64,000 bases of DNA from SZUA-318 sp964412015 (GCA_964412015.1 CAYPMO010000018.1:1-64000); one strand, 5' to 3'. Shown: positions 1 to 9,120, counted from the first letter of the stretch. Program-made: numbers and translations. Notes: generated by a model not told the origin, from the sequence alone.

Positions 1-762
1 GCCCACCGGGCCCGCCAGCAGGAGCTGGCGCGCAGGGTCCTGGAGTCGGAGGAGCGCGAGCGCCAGCGCATCGCGCACGAGCTGTATTCGGGGACGGCGC
101 AGACCCTCGCCGGCGTCCTGGTCCGGCTACGCATCGCCGAACGGCACCTTGCCAGCGGCGCCGATGGTTCCATCAACGAGATCCGCGAAGAAGTGGTCAG
201 CGCTCTCGAGGAAATCCGAGGGGTCGCTCGGCGATTGCGACCACCGGAGCTGGACGAGCTGGGGGTCCGAGCGGCCCTCGAGGCCCACGCCCGCTCCATG
301 ACGCAGGCCAATCGCCTGGACGTGCGCTTCGAAGGCACGCTGCCCCCCTTGTCCAGGGAGTCCTCCCTGGCGCTCTTCCGGATCGTCCAGGAGGCGCTCA
401 CGAACGCGGTCCTCCACTCCGGCGCCGACACCGTCACCGTCCGGTTCGCCACGGAAGGCAGCGAGGTGGTGGCCGAGGTCTCCGACGACGGCTGTGGCTT
501 CGAGCCGGCCGAGGCGCTGTCCCACTCCGGTCAGAGCCTGGGGCTCTTCGGGATGCACGAGCGAGCAGGTTATGTTCAAGGGGAGCTGTCCGTGGAGTCG
601 GGACCGGGTCGCGGCACCCGTGTCCGGGTCGTCCTGCCCCGCACCCCTACGAGGGATCCCCGCCCGGCGAACGACATGGCCGCCCGACTGGTGGATGGGC
701 TCGTCGCGGAGGCCGAGATGGCCGGGGCCGGGGCCTTCAGGAAGGCTCCTGCCCCCTTCTGA
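1..762 (+). CDS. Sensor histidine kinase C-terminal half (HisKA_3/HATPase), 5' truncated by window
   Basis: This is the C-terminal part of a NarX/DegS-type two-component kinase; the sensor region lies left of the window, and the frame is open from base 1. A HisKA_3 dimerisation helix spans about residues 10-90. The H-box region reads RQRIAHELYSGTAQ, where the family has RIARELHDGxxQ, so the phospho-acceptor His is Tyr (bases 85-87) and the next Asp is Ser. The ATP-binding domain looks intact: N-box EALTNAVLHSGA (Asn at 403-405), G1 box DDGCGF (from 484) and G2 box GLFGMHER. About 40 residues without a recognisable domain follow. If the substitution is real, autophosphorylation on the usual residue is impossible. 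The His three residues before the Tyr is an unproven substitute. The universal stress gene follows after 58 bp. Confidence 0.85.
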   Translation, partial: AHRARQQELARRVLESEERERQRIAHELYSGTAQTLAGVLVRLRIAERHLASGADGSINEIREEVVSALEEIRGVARRLRPPELDELGVRAALEAHARSMTQANRLDVRFEGTLPPLSRESSLALFRIVQEALTNAVLHSGADTVTVRFATEGSEVVAEVSDDGCGFEPAEALSHSGQSLGLFGMHERAGYVQGELSVESGPGRGTRVRVVLPRTPTRDPRPANDMAARLVDGLVAEAEMAGAGAFRKAPAPF

Positions 763-820
763 CGGGGGAGGCCGCGCGGAGCCTGTCCGCGATCATCGCC
801 CGTAGAGCGCGGAGGAACCC

Positions 821-1720
821 ATGTACCGCCTCATCATGGTACCCCTGGACGGCTCGCGCTTCGCCGAATCGGCTCTGCCCCTCGCCCTGTCGGTGAGCCG
901 GCGGATCGGCGCATCGCTCCACCTCGTGACCGTGCAGGAGCCGATCGCGTCGTTCGCGTACGACGAGTGGGAGAACACGGCCGAGGATTGGAGCCGCGCC
1001 TACCTGAACGACGCGGTCGGACGGGTGCGCGCCCGGACGCGCGCGGAGGTCACGGCGACCCTTCTCGCCGGACACGTGACCGAGGTCCTGGAGGCCGAGG
1101 CGGAGGAACGTGGCGCGGGCCTGGTGGTGATGGCGACGCACGGCCGGGGCGCGTTCTCGCGAGCGTGGCTCGGCAGCGTGGCGGACGGGTTCCTCCATCA
1201 CACGAGCCGCCCGGTGATCCTCGTGCGCCCGGACGAAGGCGAGGGGCTGCCGGACCTGGCCACCGATGTCGCGTTCGCGCGGATGTTGATCCCGCTGGAC
1301 GGCACCGAGCTGTCCGAGAGCGTCCTCGAGCACGCGGTCTCTCTGGGCACGTTGTTCGGGACGGCCTTCCGCCTCGTGCGCATCGTGCCGTATCCGATGC
1401 AGTTCACGAGCCCCTACCTGCCGCACACGATGCAGATGAACCAGCAGTTCCTGACCGAGTCCAAGGAGGCCGCGGAGGCGTACCTGGAGCAGCACGCCGA
1501 GCGGTTGCGCGCCCAGGGACACGACGTCGAGACGGCCGTGCTCGTCGTAGCGCAGCCGGGCTCGGGCCTTCTCGACGAGATCGCGGACGCCAGGTGCGAC
1601 ATGGTGGCCATGGCCACCCACGGGCGGGCGGGGCTGACCCGGGCCATCCTGGGAAGCACCACCGACAAGATCGTGCGCGGCGCGCACGTGCCCGTGCTCC
1701 TGTACCGCCCCCCGGAATGA
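821..1720 (+). CDS. Universal stress protein, tandem UspA domains
   Basis: This is a 299-residue cytoplasmic protein with two UspA domains, about residues 1-148 and 150-297. Each starts with the typical first strand (YRLIMVPLDGS and FARMLIPLDGTELS). Each ends with an ATP-loop-like segment, ATHGRGAFSRAWLGS and ATHGRAGLTRAILGS, followed by the characteristic RPVILVRP / VPVLLYRP strand. The second copy matches the G-2x-G-9x-G(S/T) nucleotide-binding pattern well, so ATP binding is plausible for that half. The start follows a good ribosome site (GGAGG, about 7 nt upstream). A position downstream of a sensor kinase is common for stress proteins, but no shared control is shown. Confidence 0.93.
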   Translation: MYRLIMVPLDGSRFAESALPLALSVSRRIGASLHLVTVQEPIASFAYDEWENTAEDWSRAYLNDAVGRVRARTRAEVTATLLAGHVTEVLEAEAEERGAGLVVMATHGRGAFSRAWLGSVADGFLHHTSRPVILVRPDEGEGLPDLATDVAFARMLIPLDGTELSESVLEHAVSLGTLFGTAFRLVRIVPYPMQFTSPYLPHTMQMNQQFLTESKEAAEAYLEQHAERLRAQGHDVETAVLVVAQPGSGLLDEIADARCDMVAMATHGRAGLTRAILGSTTDKIVRGAHVPVLLYRPPE

Positions 1721-1779
1721 CACGGCGGGCCGGCCTGGTGTTCCGCCCTCACCCCCACCACCCCGACCCCGAACATCCC

Positions 1780-2316
1780 ATGCTCCCCAAGCCCGGCACG
1801 CTCCTGCTCGCCCTGACCCTCCTTCTCTCGCTCGTGCCTGGGGACGCGAGAGCCCAGGTCCCCCGCTCCGGAGACGGCGGCGGGTGGGCACCCGCCACCG
1901 CGGGCTTCCACGCGGGATACGACTCCAACGCCAAGGGCTCGATGGTCGGGGCCCGGTTCGCGATCCCCGCCCTCCCCTCCGGCTGGGTGGAGCTGGTCCC
2001 GAACGCCGACATCACGTTCCTCACGGGCATGCGTGCGTACCGGGCGGGGGTGGATCTCGTCGTGGTGATCGGCGGACGCCGGGGAGGCGTGTACGCGGGG
2101 GCCGGCTGGGGTGTCCGGAACGCGATCTACGTGGCGCCCGACCGCGACACGCGGGACGCTCCCTCCGTGGTTGTCGGAGCGAAGACCGGCGTGCTCCGCG
2201 GTGCGCCGTTCGCCACCCAGATCGAGATGCGCTGGGCCTTCGTGGACGGACCCTTCGACCCCCGGGTCCTCTCGCTGGGGATCAACTTCCCGCTGTGGGG
2301 GCGCCCTCGGCGTTAG
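1780..2316 (+). CDS. Exported beta-rich protein, probable small outer-membrane barrel
   Basis: This 178-residue protein has a clear Sec signal peptide: a short basic start, a Leu-rich core (LLLALTLLLSLVPG) and an AQ cleavage site near residue 24. The rest alternates short hydrophobic strands with Gly/Asp turns, for example FHAGYDSNAKGSMVGARF and VYAGAGWGVRNAIYV. It ends in a strand with an aromatic residue (LSLGINFPLWGRPRR). That pattern fits a small outer-membrane barrel, but no family is recognised. The start is the first Met that gives a signal peptide; upstream sequence in this frame runs into the stress gene and is out of frame with it. It ends 4 bp before the convergent VOC gene. Confidence 0.7.
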   Translation: MLPKPGTLLLALTLLLSLVPGDARAQVPRSGDGGGWAPATAGFHAGYDSNAKGSMVGARFAIPALPSGWVELVPNADITFLTGMRAYRAGVDLVVVIGGRRGGVYAGAGWGVRNAIYVAPDRDTRDAPSVVVGAKTGVLRGAPFATQIEMRWAFVDGPFDPRVLSLGINFPLWGRPRR

Positions 2317-2320
2317 GGTG

Positions 2321-3142
2321 TCAGCCGCGCGTCAGCCTGACGCCGATGTTGTCCGGATCCATGAGGTAGCCCTCCCCCGGGACCCCGAGCAGCTCCTCGC
2401 GCGTCCGTTTGCTGGGGATCACGACCTCGAAGAGCATGAGGCCCAGGCTCCCTTCGGGGGGCCGCGGCGCGCCCGCCCCTCCCCACACGTTCAGTCCGAC
2501 GTGGTGGTGGTATCCCGTGGCGGAGAGGAAGAGCGCACCCGGAAACAGCCGCGTCGTCACGTCGAAGCCCATCCGGTCCACGTAGAACTCCTCGGCCACG
2601 GCCAGCGAGGAGACCCGGAGGTGCACGTGACCCACGCGCGTCCGTTCCGGGAGGCTGGAAGCGGGTACCGGCGCCGCCAGGAGCAGGCCGGGCACGTCGA
2701 GCTCCTCGGTGCTCAGGAACAACTGGCCGTCGACGCCATGCCACACCTCCCGGGGTCGGTCCGCGTACAGCTCGACGCCGTTCCCTTCCGGATCGGTGAG
2801 GTAGGCCGCCTCGCTGACGTTGTGGTCCGCGAACCCGTCGAACGGGTACCCCGCGTTCTGGACCCGCTTGATCATGGCGCCGAGGTCGGCGCGCGTCGGG
2901 ACGAGCAGCGCGACGTGGAAGAGACCCGTGGTGCCGGCGGGGCGCCGCGGCGCGGTCGGATCTCCGTGGAGCACGACGAGGGGCTTCCCGTTCGCGGTGC
3001 CCAGCGCTCCCACCGCCCCATCCTCGGCCAAGAGCTGGAGCCCGAGGACATCCTCGTAGAAGGCGATCTGCTTATGCAGGTCGCGCACACGGAGATGCAC
3101 CGCTCCGATGTGGGTGTCCGGGGGGAGGCGCGCTTGGCTCAT
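2321..3142 (-). CDS. VOC-family extradiol dioxygenase, CatE-like
   Basis: This 273-residue protein has two vicinal-oxygen-chelate modules. The N-terminal one (about 10-130) carries IGAVHLRVRDL, the metal-ligand candidate GLFHVALL, and NGVELYADRPRE. The second (about 150-265) carries VGHVHLRVSSL and the GYHHHVGLNVW block that is typical of Bacillus CatE-type catechol-2,3-dioxygenases. The likely reaction is metal-dependent extradiol ring cleavage of a catechol. A glyoxalase-like or resistance role cannot be excluded, because no aromatic-degradation genes are nearby. The start is the Met directly before the first VOC strand; an upstream Met at 3184 would add 14 unconserved residues. Confidence 0.85.
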   Translation of the reverse strand: MSQARLPPDTHIGAVHLRVRDLHKQIAFYEDVLGLQLLAEDGAVGALGTANGKPLVVLHGDPTAPRRPAGTTGLFHVALLVPTRADLGAMIKRVQNAGYPFDGFADHNVSEAAYLTDPEGNGVELYADRPREVWHGVDGQLFLSTEELDVPGLLLAAPVPASSLPERTRVGHVHLRVSSLAVAEEFYVDRMGFDVTTRLFPGALFLSATGYHHHVGLNVWGGAGAPRPPEGSLGLMLFEVVIPSKRTREELLGVPGEGYLMDPDNIGVRLTRG

Positions 3143-3200
3143 GGCAGTCGTCTCAGTATCTCGCCACCGTCGGCCTGGCGCCACCCCGGGGCCTCGGTCG

Positions 3201-4220
3201 TCAAGGTTCCGGCTCGGGGGTGGCCGGACGCTTCGTCAGGATCACGAAGTCGCCCAGGTCCTCGTGCTCGTCGTCGTCCCACGCGGCGATGTCCGAGACG
3301 GGTTCCAGCACGATCGAGAGAATCCGGGTGCGCGGGCGGTAGTCCCGGATCCGCTCGGGGATCCCCATGTCGCGCGAGACGTGGAAGGAACCCACGTAGT
3401 GGACGACGAGCGCGCCGGCCCACGACTCGAGCGCCGCCGTGATGGCATGGCCCATGGCCGCGTCCCACAGCGCCTGCGCGTAGAGCGCGTTCCCGACGCC
3501 GTGCCCAGCGGGCGGGTGGCGGGTGGGTGGTGGCATGGCGGCCGGCGCGGGAACGGTGTCGGGCTCCGGCTGCGGAGCGCTCATCTCGGCCATCAGCGCC
3601 TTCCACCGCGCCGCGTACGCCTCCGAGGGACCGGGGAACGGCAGCGGGGGCAGAAACGCCTTGGCTGACTCGGACAGCTCGTCGAGGGCTGCCGGACCGA
3701 GCCGGCTCACCCGGTTCACGTACCTGCGGGGCGCGTTGGCTGCCACGACCGGGAGGCCGTGGGCGCGGGCGAACTCGATCATCGCGCGATAGTCGGTGTC
3801 GTAGCGGTCCCAGGGTCGCGCGCTCTTCTTGAACTGGTCTTCCGTGATGAGCCCGGCGAGGTACTCGTCCAGGATGTACTGCACGTCCCGTTCGAACATC
3901 TCCATCGAGAGCACGACCGGACGCCGGGTCGCGGCATCGTGTCCCACCACGCCCATGCGCTGGGCGGCACGCACGAGGAGCTCCGCTTCCACGCCGTGCG
4001 CCACGACGTCGTCGTGCGTCTCCCCCACGAGCACCGCGTCGACGTCGTCCATGGCCTCGAGGATCTCGGCGAACGAGCGGGAGCGGCCGCGGTGGTCGTA
4101 GACCCGAAAATCCACGCCTTCCACCACGGAAGGTTCTGATACCTCGGGGTGCTGCGCGAGGGCCGCGGCGGGCCACGCGCAGGGGCTGAGCGCGGCGAGC
4201 GCGCACACGAGTTTCCGCAT
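3201..4220 (-). CDS. ChaN/DUF399-family exported protein
   Basis: This 339-residue protein has an N-terminal signal peptide (LVCALAALSPCAWPAAALAQ). The body matches the ChaN (haem-binding/iron-regulated lipoprotein, Tiki-like fold) family: AVLVGETHDD at about residue 62, then LSMEMFERDVQ, DQFKKSARPWDRYDTDYRAMIEFA, LPVVAANAPRRYV, and a late HYVGSFH. The conserved GExHDD and E-F-R-x-x-Q residues are present. ChaN proteins bind haem, and other family members are suspected peptidases; nothing here decides between these. A Pro-rich insert (about residues 215-240) looks like a linker. It lies only 7 bp after the M1 peptidase on the same strand, so the two are probably co-transcribed. Confidence 0.82.
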   Translation of the reverse strand: MRKLVCALAALSPCAWPAAALAQHPEVSEPSVVEGVDFRVYDHRGRSRSFAEILEAMDDVDAVLVGETHDDVVAHGVEAELLVRAAQRMGVVGHDAATRRPVVLSMEMFERDVQYILDEYLAGLITEDQFKKSARPWDRYDTDYRAMIEFARAHGLPVVAANAPRRYVNRVSRLGPAALDELSESAKAFLPPLPFPGPSEAYAARWKALMAEMSAPQPEPDTVPAPAAMPPPTRHPPAGHGVGNALYAQALWDAAMGHAITAALESWAGALVVHYVGSFHVSRDMGIPERIRDYRPRTRILSIVLEPVSDIAAWDDDEHEDLGDFVILTKRPATPEPEP

Positions 4221-4227
4221 GATTCGG

Positions 4228-6087
4228 CTACCGGCTCGGAGTCCAGTGGTTGTTGTTCCGGTTCACGTCGGGGAAGTGCTGCTCCGGATCGAGCACCACC
4301 TCCACGGCCCCCCCGGGGACGGCCAGCTCCACGCGCGCGCGGCCGTCCTGCCACGCCGTGACGGGCATCATCTGTCGGACGCGGTCCCCCGACGCGGTGA
4401 CTACCTCGAGGATGGCGGGCATCGCGATCTCGCCCCGGTCCTCGAGGACTACCGCGACCCGGCCGTCCCACCGCTCCACATCCGCGACCGCCTGATCGAG
4501 CACGCGCGTCGTGTAGAGCCAGGGATGGAAGTACCAGTCGAGGTCCTGCCCCGAGACGTCCTCGAACGTCCAGAACAGGTCGAGCGGTTGCGGGTGCTTG
4601 TACGCCCAGCGGCTCAGGAACGTCCGCATCGCCTCGTCGAACACTGCGGGTCCGAGGATCGCGCGGAGCGCCCGGAAGACCGACGCGGGCTTGCCGTACG
4701 AGGCCGTTCCGCGGTTCCCGGAGGGTCCGTAGAGATCCGCGGGACGCATGGAGGGGGTCTCGTCGTCGGTGCCCGCGATGCGCAGGTACCCGTTCATCGT
4801 GCCCAGTCCCGCGTTCGAGCCCGGGAAGAACGCGTCGAAGGCCATGTCCTCGGACAGCGTGGCGAACCCCTCGTCGATCCACGCGTCGTTGCGCTCGTCG
4901 GATCCGGCGACCATCGGGCACCACATGTGCGCGAGCTCGTGGGTGATCACGCCGTAGAGCGACTCCGGCGTCCGTCCCCCGCCGATGATCGTGATCATCG
5001 GGTATTCCATGCCGCCGCCGATGACGCCCTCGTTCACGGTCATGTGCGGCCACGGGTAGGGATACCACGCGGAGTGGGTCTCGATGGAGTGGCGCGCGAA
5101 CTCCGCCGACCGGTCCCAGTTGAGCCGTTCGGGCCGATACAGCGTGTAGATGCTCGACGAACGCGTGGCACCGTCGTCGCCGCGGTACCGGGCGACCGTG
5201 CCGTCCCAGACGTACCGGTCGGATGCGCCCCACGCGAAGTCGCGCACGTTCACCGCGCGGAACCTCCAGGTGAGCGTGCCGTCCGCGCCGCCCGCGGCGG
5301 TGGAGCGCCCGGCGTCCCGGTCCGCCCGGCCGACGATGTGCGTGACGCGCTCGCGCGAGAGCGACCGGAGGCGCTCGACGGCCTCGGGGCGCAGGACCTC
5401 CTCGGGGTTCTCGAGTACCCCGGTCGCGCTCACCAGCCATCCCGCCGGCGCGGTGATCTCGACCTCGAAGTCGCCGTAGTCGAGATAGAACTCGCCGTCA
5501 CCCAGGTACGGGTCGCGCACCCAGCCGCGGAGGTCGTCGTAGACCGCGATCTGGGGATACCACTGGCCCAGGTAGAAGACCTCGGAGGCCTCCCGGCCCA
5601 TCCGGAACGTCCCCTCGGGAACGAGGAAGCTCCATGCGATCTCGATCTCGGCCGCGCCGCCCGGCGGGAGAGGGTCCCGGAGACCGACCGACTCCACCGT
5701 GGTGAGCGACGCGCCCCGGGGCTCGAGGGTCACCGGCGTGCCCTGCACGACGACACGCTCGAGCGTGAACCCGCCCGTGACCGGTGCGATACGGTTCCGC
5801 GGGTTGCCCGGCGCGAACACGTTCTGCGGGAGATTCAGGACGATCTCGGAGAGCGTGTCCGGGGAGTGGTTCGTGTACGTGATGCGCTCCGAGCCCGAGA
5901 CCCGGTTCTCGGAAGGATGGAGGCGCGTGCGGATCCGGTACGAAGCGTGCTGCTGCCAATAGCGCGGGCCCGGAGCGCCGGTGCGGGAGCGCGTGAGCGC
6001 GGCGAGCGCATCCAGGTAGCGGTGCGGAACGGGAAGCGTGTCCGCCGGAGCGGCGGAGAGCACGGCGGCGAGGAGGAGCGGGAGCAT
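4228..6087 (-). CDS. M1-family metallopeptidase (aminopeptidase N-like), exported
   Basis: This is a 619-residue gluzincin with a signal peptide (LPLLLAAVLSAAPA). The zinc site is complete: HELAHMW supplies HExxH, and the third ligand Glu follows in WIDEGFATLSED. The exopeptidase motif appears as GGGMEYP rather than GAMEN, as in many environmental M1 proteins. The N-terminal 260 residues form the usual beta-saddle domain (YTNHSPDTLSEIVLNLPQNV). The C-terminal region is short compared with PepN, so the protein resembles the smaller M1 group in Bacteroidota/Gemmatimonadota-like genomes. The probable role is periplasmic peptide trimming. The ChaN-like gene follows 7 bp downstream. Confidence 0.92.
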   Translation of the reverse strand: MLPLLLAAVLSAAPADTLPVPHRYLDALAALTRSRTGAPGPRYWQQHASYRIRTRLHPSENRVSGSERITYTNHSPDTLSEIVLNLPQNVFAPGNPRNRIAPVTGGFTLERVVVQGTPVTLEPRGASLTTVESVGLRDPLPPGGAAEIEIAWSFLVPEGTFRMGREASEVFYLGQWYPQIAVYDDLRGWVRDPYLGDGEFYLDYGDFEVEITAPAGWLVSATGVLENPEEVLRPEAVERLRSLSRERVTHIVGRADRDAGRSTAAGGADGTLTWRFRAVNVRDFAWGASDRYVWDGTVARYRGDDGATRSSSIYTLYRPERLNWDRSAEFARHSIETHSAWYPYPWPHMTVNEGVIGGGMEYPMITIIGGGRTPESLYGVITHELAHMWCPMVAGSDERNDAWIDEGFATLSEDMAFDAFFPGSNAGLGTMNGYLRIAGTDDETPSMRPADLYGPSGNRGTASYGKPASVFRALRAILGPAVFDEAMRTFLSRWAYKHPQPLDLFWTFEDVSGQDLDWYFHPWLYTTRVLDQAVADVERWDGRVAVVLEDRGEIAMPAILEVVTASGDRVRQMMPVTAWQDGRARVELAVPGGAVEVVLDPEQHFPDVNRNNNHWTPSR

Positions 6088-6205
6088 GGCGGACGCCTAC
6101 GGAAAGGAGCGGCCCGCCCGGTAGCTGGACGGGCCCGCGCGTGTTCGGGTCCCGGAGATTGGCCCCGCGCCCCTCCGCGAGCAACCCCGCCGTCCCGGAA
6201 TTTCT

Positions 6206-6571
6206 CTAGCGCCCGAGCTGCCGTGTGACCTTGATGTCGTCCTCGTTGTTCTGGACGCCGTCGGGGCCCATCGAACCCACCGTGAAGCTCCCCCGCCCCT
6301 GCTGGAAGTAATACAGGTTGCCCCATGGGTCCTCCGGCACGCCGGAGTAATCCCGCTTCAGCCACCCCTCCCAGCTACCGGGAAACCCCTCGCCCCGGCT
6401 GACCCGGACCGTGAGCTGGTCCGCCATGGTCTCCAGCCTCCTCGGCACCAGCTTGGCCTTCACCCCGTTCATGACGGGAGCCGCTTTCTCCATCATGGCG
6501 TTGCGCGTGCTCGGCACCGCCATGGCGATGCCGAGCACGAGGATGATCAGGAGGATGAGCTTTCCGAACAT
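6206..6571 (-). CDS. Orphan GspG-like (type II secretion pseudopilin C-domain) protein
   Basis: This 121-residue protein has one N-terminal membrane segment (LILLIILVLGIAMAVP). Its globular end has the GspG signature DPWGNLYYF followed by GSFTVGSMGPDG and a terminal DDI. In GspG this end binds calcium. The N-terminus lacks the prepilin peptidase site (G-F-T-L-x-E), so it is probably a fixed membrane protein rather than a processed pseudopilin. No other secretion genes occur in the window. The function is unknown, and the domain call is strong only for the C-terminal half. Confidence 0.75.
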   Translation of the reverse strand: MFGKLILLIILVLGIAMAVPSTRNAMMEKAAPVMNGVKAKLVPRRLETMADQLTVRVSRGEGFPGSWEGWLKRDYSGVPEDPWGNLYYFQQGRGSFTVGSMGPDGVQNNEDDIKVTRQLGR

Positions 6572-6633
6572 GGAGCTCGAGTCGTTGGAAGGAGTGCCCG
6601 GGGAGGCGCCCTCCTAAGGTGGCCGATGCGAGC

Positions 6634-8448
6634 CTACTCCGCCACCGCCACGTGGTCGTGCGTCTTGCGCAACGGGACTTCGGGGACCCGGAACGTGAGC
6701 GCCAGCGCTACGGCCAGGAGCATCACCGCGACCGTATAGATCCGGCGGGTGGCGCGCACGAACGCGTGGCGAACGTCCTCGCGCACCTCGCTCGCCGCCG
6801 CCTCCCCCGCGGCCGCCACACCGTCCGACAGCCAGGCTCCCGCGCCGCCCTCGGCTTCGGACGAAGCCACGTCCGACGCCGCGAGCACGGCGAGCGCTTC
6901 GGCGATGTCCTCGGGCACGTCGGGATGCGCGGCCAACGTGGCGAGCGCCTCGCGGTCCTCGGTGGCCACGGCCGTGGCCACCTCGCGCGCCAGGCCCCCG
7001 TACGCCTTCCGCACGCGATCCGGCAGCTCGCCCCCCCCGGCGGCCGCGAGGCGCTCGACCGACACGCTGTCGTCCGCCGCGATCGACATCGGAAGCTCGA
7101 GGCGCGCGAACGAGAGCCCGAGCGTCGCCGCCAGGACGGCTCCCAGCCCCGCCGCCCCGGCGGTCGCGCCGATCTGGCGGAAGAACTGGGCCGCGCTGGT
7201 CGCCTGACCGATCCGGCGCCGATCCACCGAGTTCTGCACGGCGAGAATGAAGAGGGGCATGGACGGCCCCATGCCGATCCCCGCGAACGCCATCGTCGCG
7301 GCTACCTGCCAGTACGCCACGTCGGCGTCCATGCGGGCGAGCGCGATCAGCGCGCCAAGGAGGACGAAGCCGCCTCCGAGCACGAGGTCGCGCAGGTGCC
7401 CGTAACGCGACACGAGATGGCCGGAGAGCGTCGAGCCGACCGTGATGCCCAGCGAGTAGGGGATGAGCGCGGCCCCCGCCTTCGTCGCCGAGACCCCCAG
7501 CACGTTCACGAGGAACAGCGGGAGGAAGATCACGATGGACATGAACGTCGCACCGTAGAAGAACGACGACGCGTTGGCCCGGCGGAACATCCGATTGTCG
7601 AAGAGGCTCGGGTCGAGGATCGGGCTCTTCGCGTCCCGGTTCCGGAACCAGAACACGACGAGCACGGTCGCGGCGACGGCGAGCACACCGGCGGTGAGCC
7701 CCGGAGCACGGAGCGGATCCAGTTGGAGACCGACGACGAGCAGGACCAAGCCCCCCACCAGCAGGACCGCGGCCGTGAGGTCGGGACGCGCGTGCTTCCC
7801 GGGCGGGTCGAGGCGCGGCATCCGGCGCGCGAGGAACCAGAGTGCGAGGAGTCCGACCGGCATGTTCACGTAGAACACCCATCGCCACCCCTCCACGCCC
7901 GGGATCAGCCCACCGGCGTGGTCGGTGAGGACGCCGCCGATCAGGGGGCCGAGCACGGACGCGATCGACCAGACCGCGCCCAACAGCCCCTGGTAGCGGC
8001 CCCGCTCGGCGGGCGTGTAAAAGTCGGCGATCACGATCACGGTCAGCGACATCAGGCCCGCCGCGCCGGCTCCCTGGATCCCGCGGAAGAGGACGAGCTG
8101 GTTCATGCCGTCCCCGAGGACCGGGAGCGTACCGAACTCGCCGGAAAGGCCGCAGAGGAACGATCCGGCCAGGAACAGGATCACCGCCCCCGTCTGGATG
8201 TGCTTGCGCGAATAGGTGTCGGCGAGCTTGCCGTACACCGGCACGAGCACGGTCGCCGCGAGGAGGTAGGCCGTCGCCACCCACGCGTACCGGCTCACAC
8301 CGTGCAGGTCTTCGACGATGCGGGGCAGCGCGGTCGCGACGATCGTCTGGTCCAACGCCGCGAGAAAGAGCGCGAGCAGGATCCCGGCCAGGATCAGCGT
8401 GCGGTCGCGGTCGCCGACCGGCGCCGTGAACGGATCGGTGCGGGGCAT
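6634..8448 (-). CDS. DHA2-family MFS multidrug exporter (EmrB/QacA type)
   Basis: This 604-residue, 14-helix major facilitator opens with LFLAALDQTIVATALPRI, the DHA2 signature in helix 1. Loop 2-3 carries GKLADTYSRKH, and helix 5 carries the antiporter-like GAAGLMSL. Family members export drugs or lipophilic cations in exchange for protons. Between the last two helices is an unusually long Ala/Glu-rich soluble segment (about residues 450-560), which is probably periplasmic. The PadR repressor gene lies 41 bp upstream on the same strand. By analogy with LmrR-type systems, it probably represses its own operon until a substrate binds. Confidence 0.93.
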   Translation of the reverse strand: MPRTDPFTAPVGDRDRTLILAGILLALFLAALDQTIVATALPRIVEDLHGVSRYAWVATAYLLAATVLVPVYGKLADTYSRKHIQTGAVILFLAGSFLCGLSGEFGTLPVLGDGMNQLVLFRGIQGAGAAGLMSLTVIVIADFYTPAERGRYQGLLGAVWSIASVLGPLIGGVLTDHAGGLIPGVEGWRWVFYVNMPVGLLALWFLARRMPRLDPPGKHARPDLTAAVLLVGGLVLLVVGLQLDPLRAPGLTAGVLAVAATVLVVFWFRNRDAKSPILDPSLFDNRMFRRANASSFFYGATFMSIVIFLPLFLVNVLGVSATKAGAALIPYSLGITVGSTLSGHLVSRYGHLRDLVLGGGFVLLGALIALARMDADVAYWQVAATMAFAGIGMGPSMPLFILAVQNSVDRRRIGQATSAAQFFRQIGATAGAAGLGAVLAATLGLSFARLELPMSIAADDSVSVERLAAAGGGELPDRVRKAYGGLAREVATAVATEDREALATLAAHPDVPEDIAEALAVLAASDVASSEAEGGAGAWLSDGVAAAGEAAASEVREDVRHAFVRATRRIYTVAVMLLAVALALTFRVPEVPLRKTHDHVAVAE

Positions 8449-8489
8449 GGAGACCGGCTCCGCGCTACTCCGCGAGCGACCCCGGCCGG

Positions 8490-9074
8490 TCAGAGGGCTT
8501 CGACCTCTCTGCGCGCGCGGTCCAGGATCTCACGGATCTTCTCGGTCTGCTCGAAACCCGCGCGGGCCGCGGCCTTGAACGCGGCCCTGGTGAGCCGGCC
8601 CCACGAGCTCCAGATCTCGGCCGATCCGGGACCCATGCTGCCGCCCCACTCCTTCCAGCCGCCGGCCCGCCGCCAGATGCGCTCCACGCCTTCCTCGTAG
8701 AGCTTGAGCTGGTCGCGCCCCGCGTCCGTCAGGCTGTAGACCTTCTTGTCCTCGTGCTCCTGCGCGTCCACGAGCCCCTCGTCCTCGAGTTGCTGCAGCA
8801 CCGGGTAGACCGTCCCGGCGCTCGCGCGGTACAGGTACCCGGAGCGGTCCTCCAGGCGCTTCATCAGCTCGTAGCCGTGCGCCGGCCCGTCCTGGAGGAG
8901 CGAGAGGAGCGCCAGGCGGACCTCCCCCTGTCGAAAGAAGGCCCTGCGCGGGCCTCGTCCCCCCTCCCGATGGCCGCCCCTGTGACGGCCGCCGCCCCAG
9001 GGGCCGAACCCGAAGTCGAAGTCGAAGAGCCAGTCGAAATCCCGATTCATGTGCCAGATCCCCCGCACGTTCAT
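8490..9074 (-). CDS. PadR-family transcriptional repressor
   Basis: This 194-residue regulator has a winged helix from about residue 45. The segment VRLALLSLLQDGPAHGYELMKRLEDRSG, taken in two parts VRLALLSLLQDG and HGYELMKRLEDRSG, is the PadR recognition region, followed by GTVYPVLQQLEDEGLV. A helical C-terminal half (residues 120-190) provides dimerisation. A Gly/His/Arg-rich, Phe-rich leader of about 45 residues precedes the DNA-binding domain and is less typical. The start at 9074 is chosen because the open frame further upstream would run through the palindrome at 9121-9138. It is followed by a DHA2 exporter, a standard PadR pairing. Confidence 0.88.
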   Translation of the reverse strand: MNVRGIWHMNRDFDWLFDFDFGFGPWGGGRHRGGHREGGRGPRRAFFRQGEVRLALLSLLQDGPAHGYELMKRLEDRSGYLYRASAGTVYPVLQQLEDEGLVDAQEHEDKKVYSLTDAGRDQLKLYEEGVERIWRRAGGWKEWGGSMGPGSAEIWSSWGRLTRAAFKAAARAGFEQTEKIREILDRARREVEAL

Positions 9075-9120
9075 GGTAGTCCCGATGCTGTTCTCGCCAT
9101 AGCGCAAGATCAGTCGTAGA

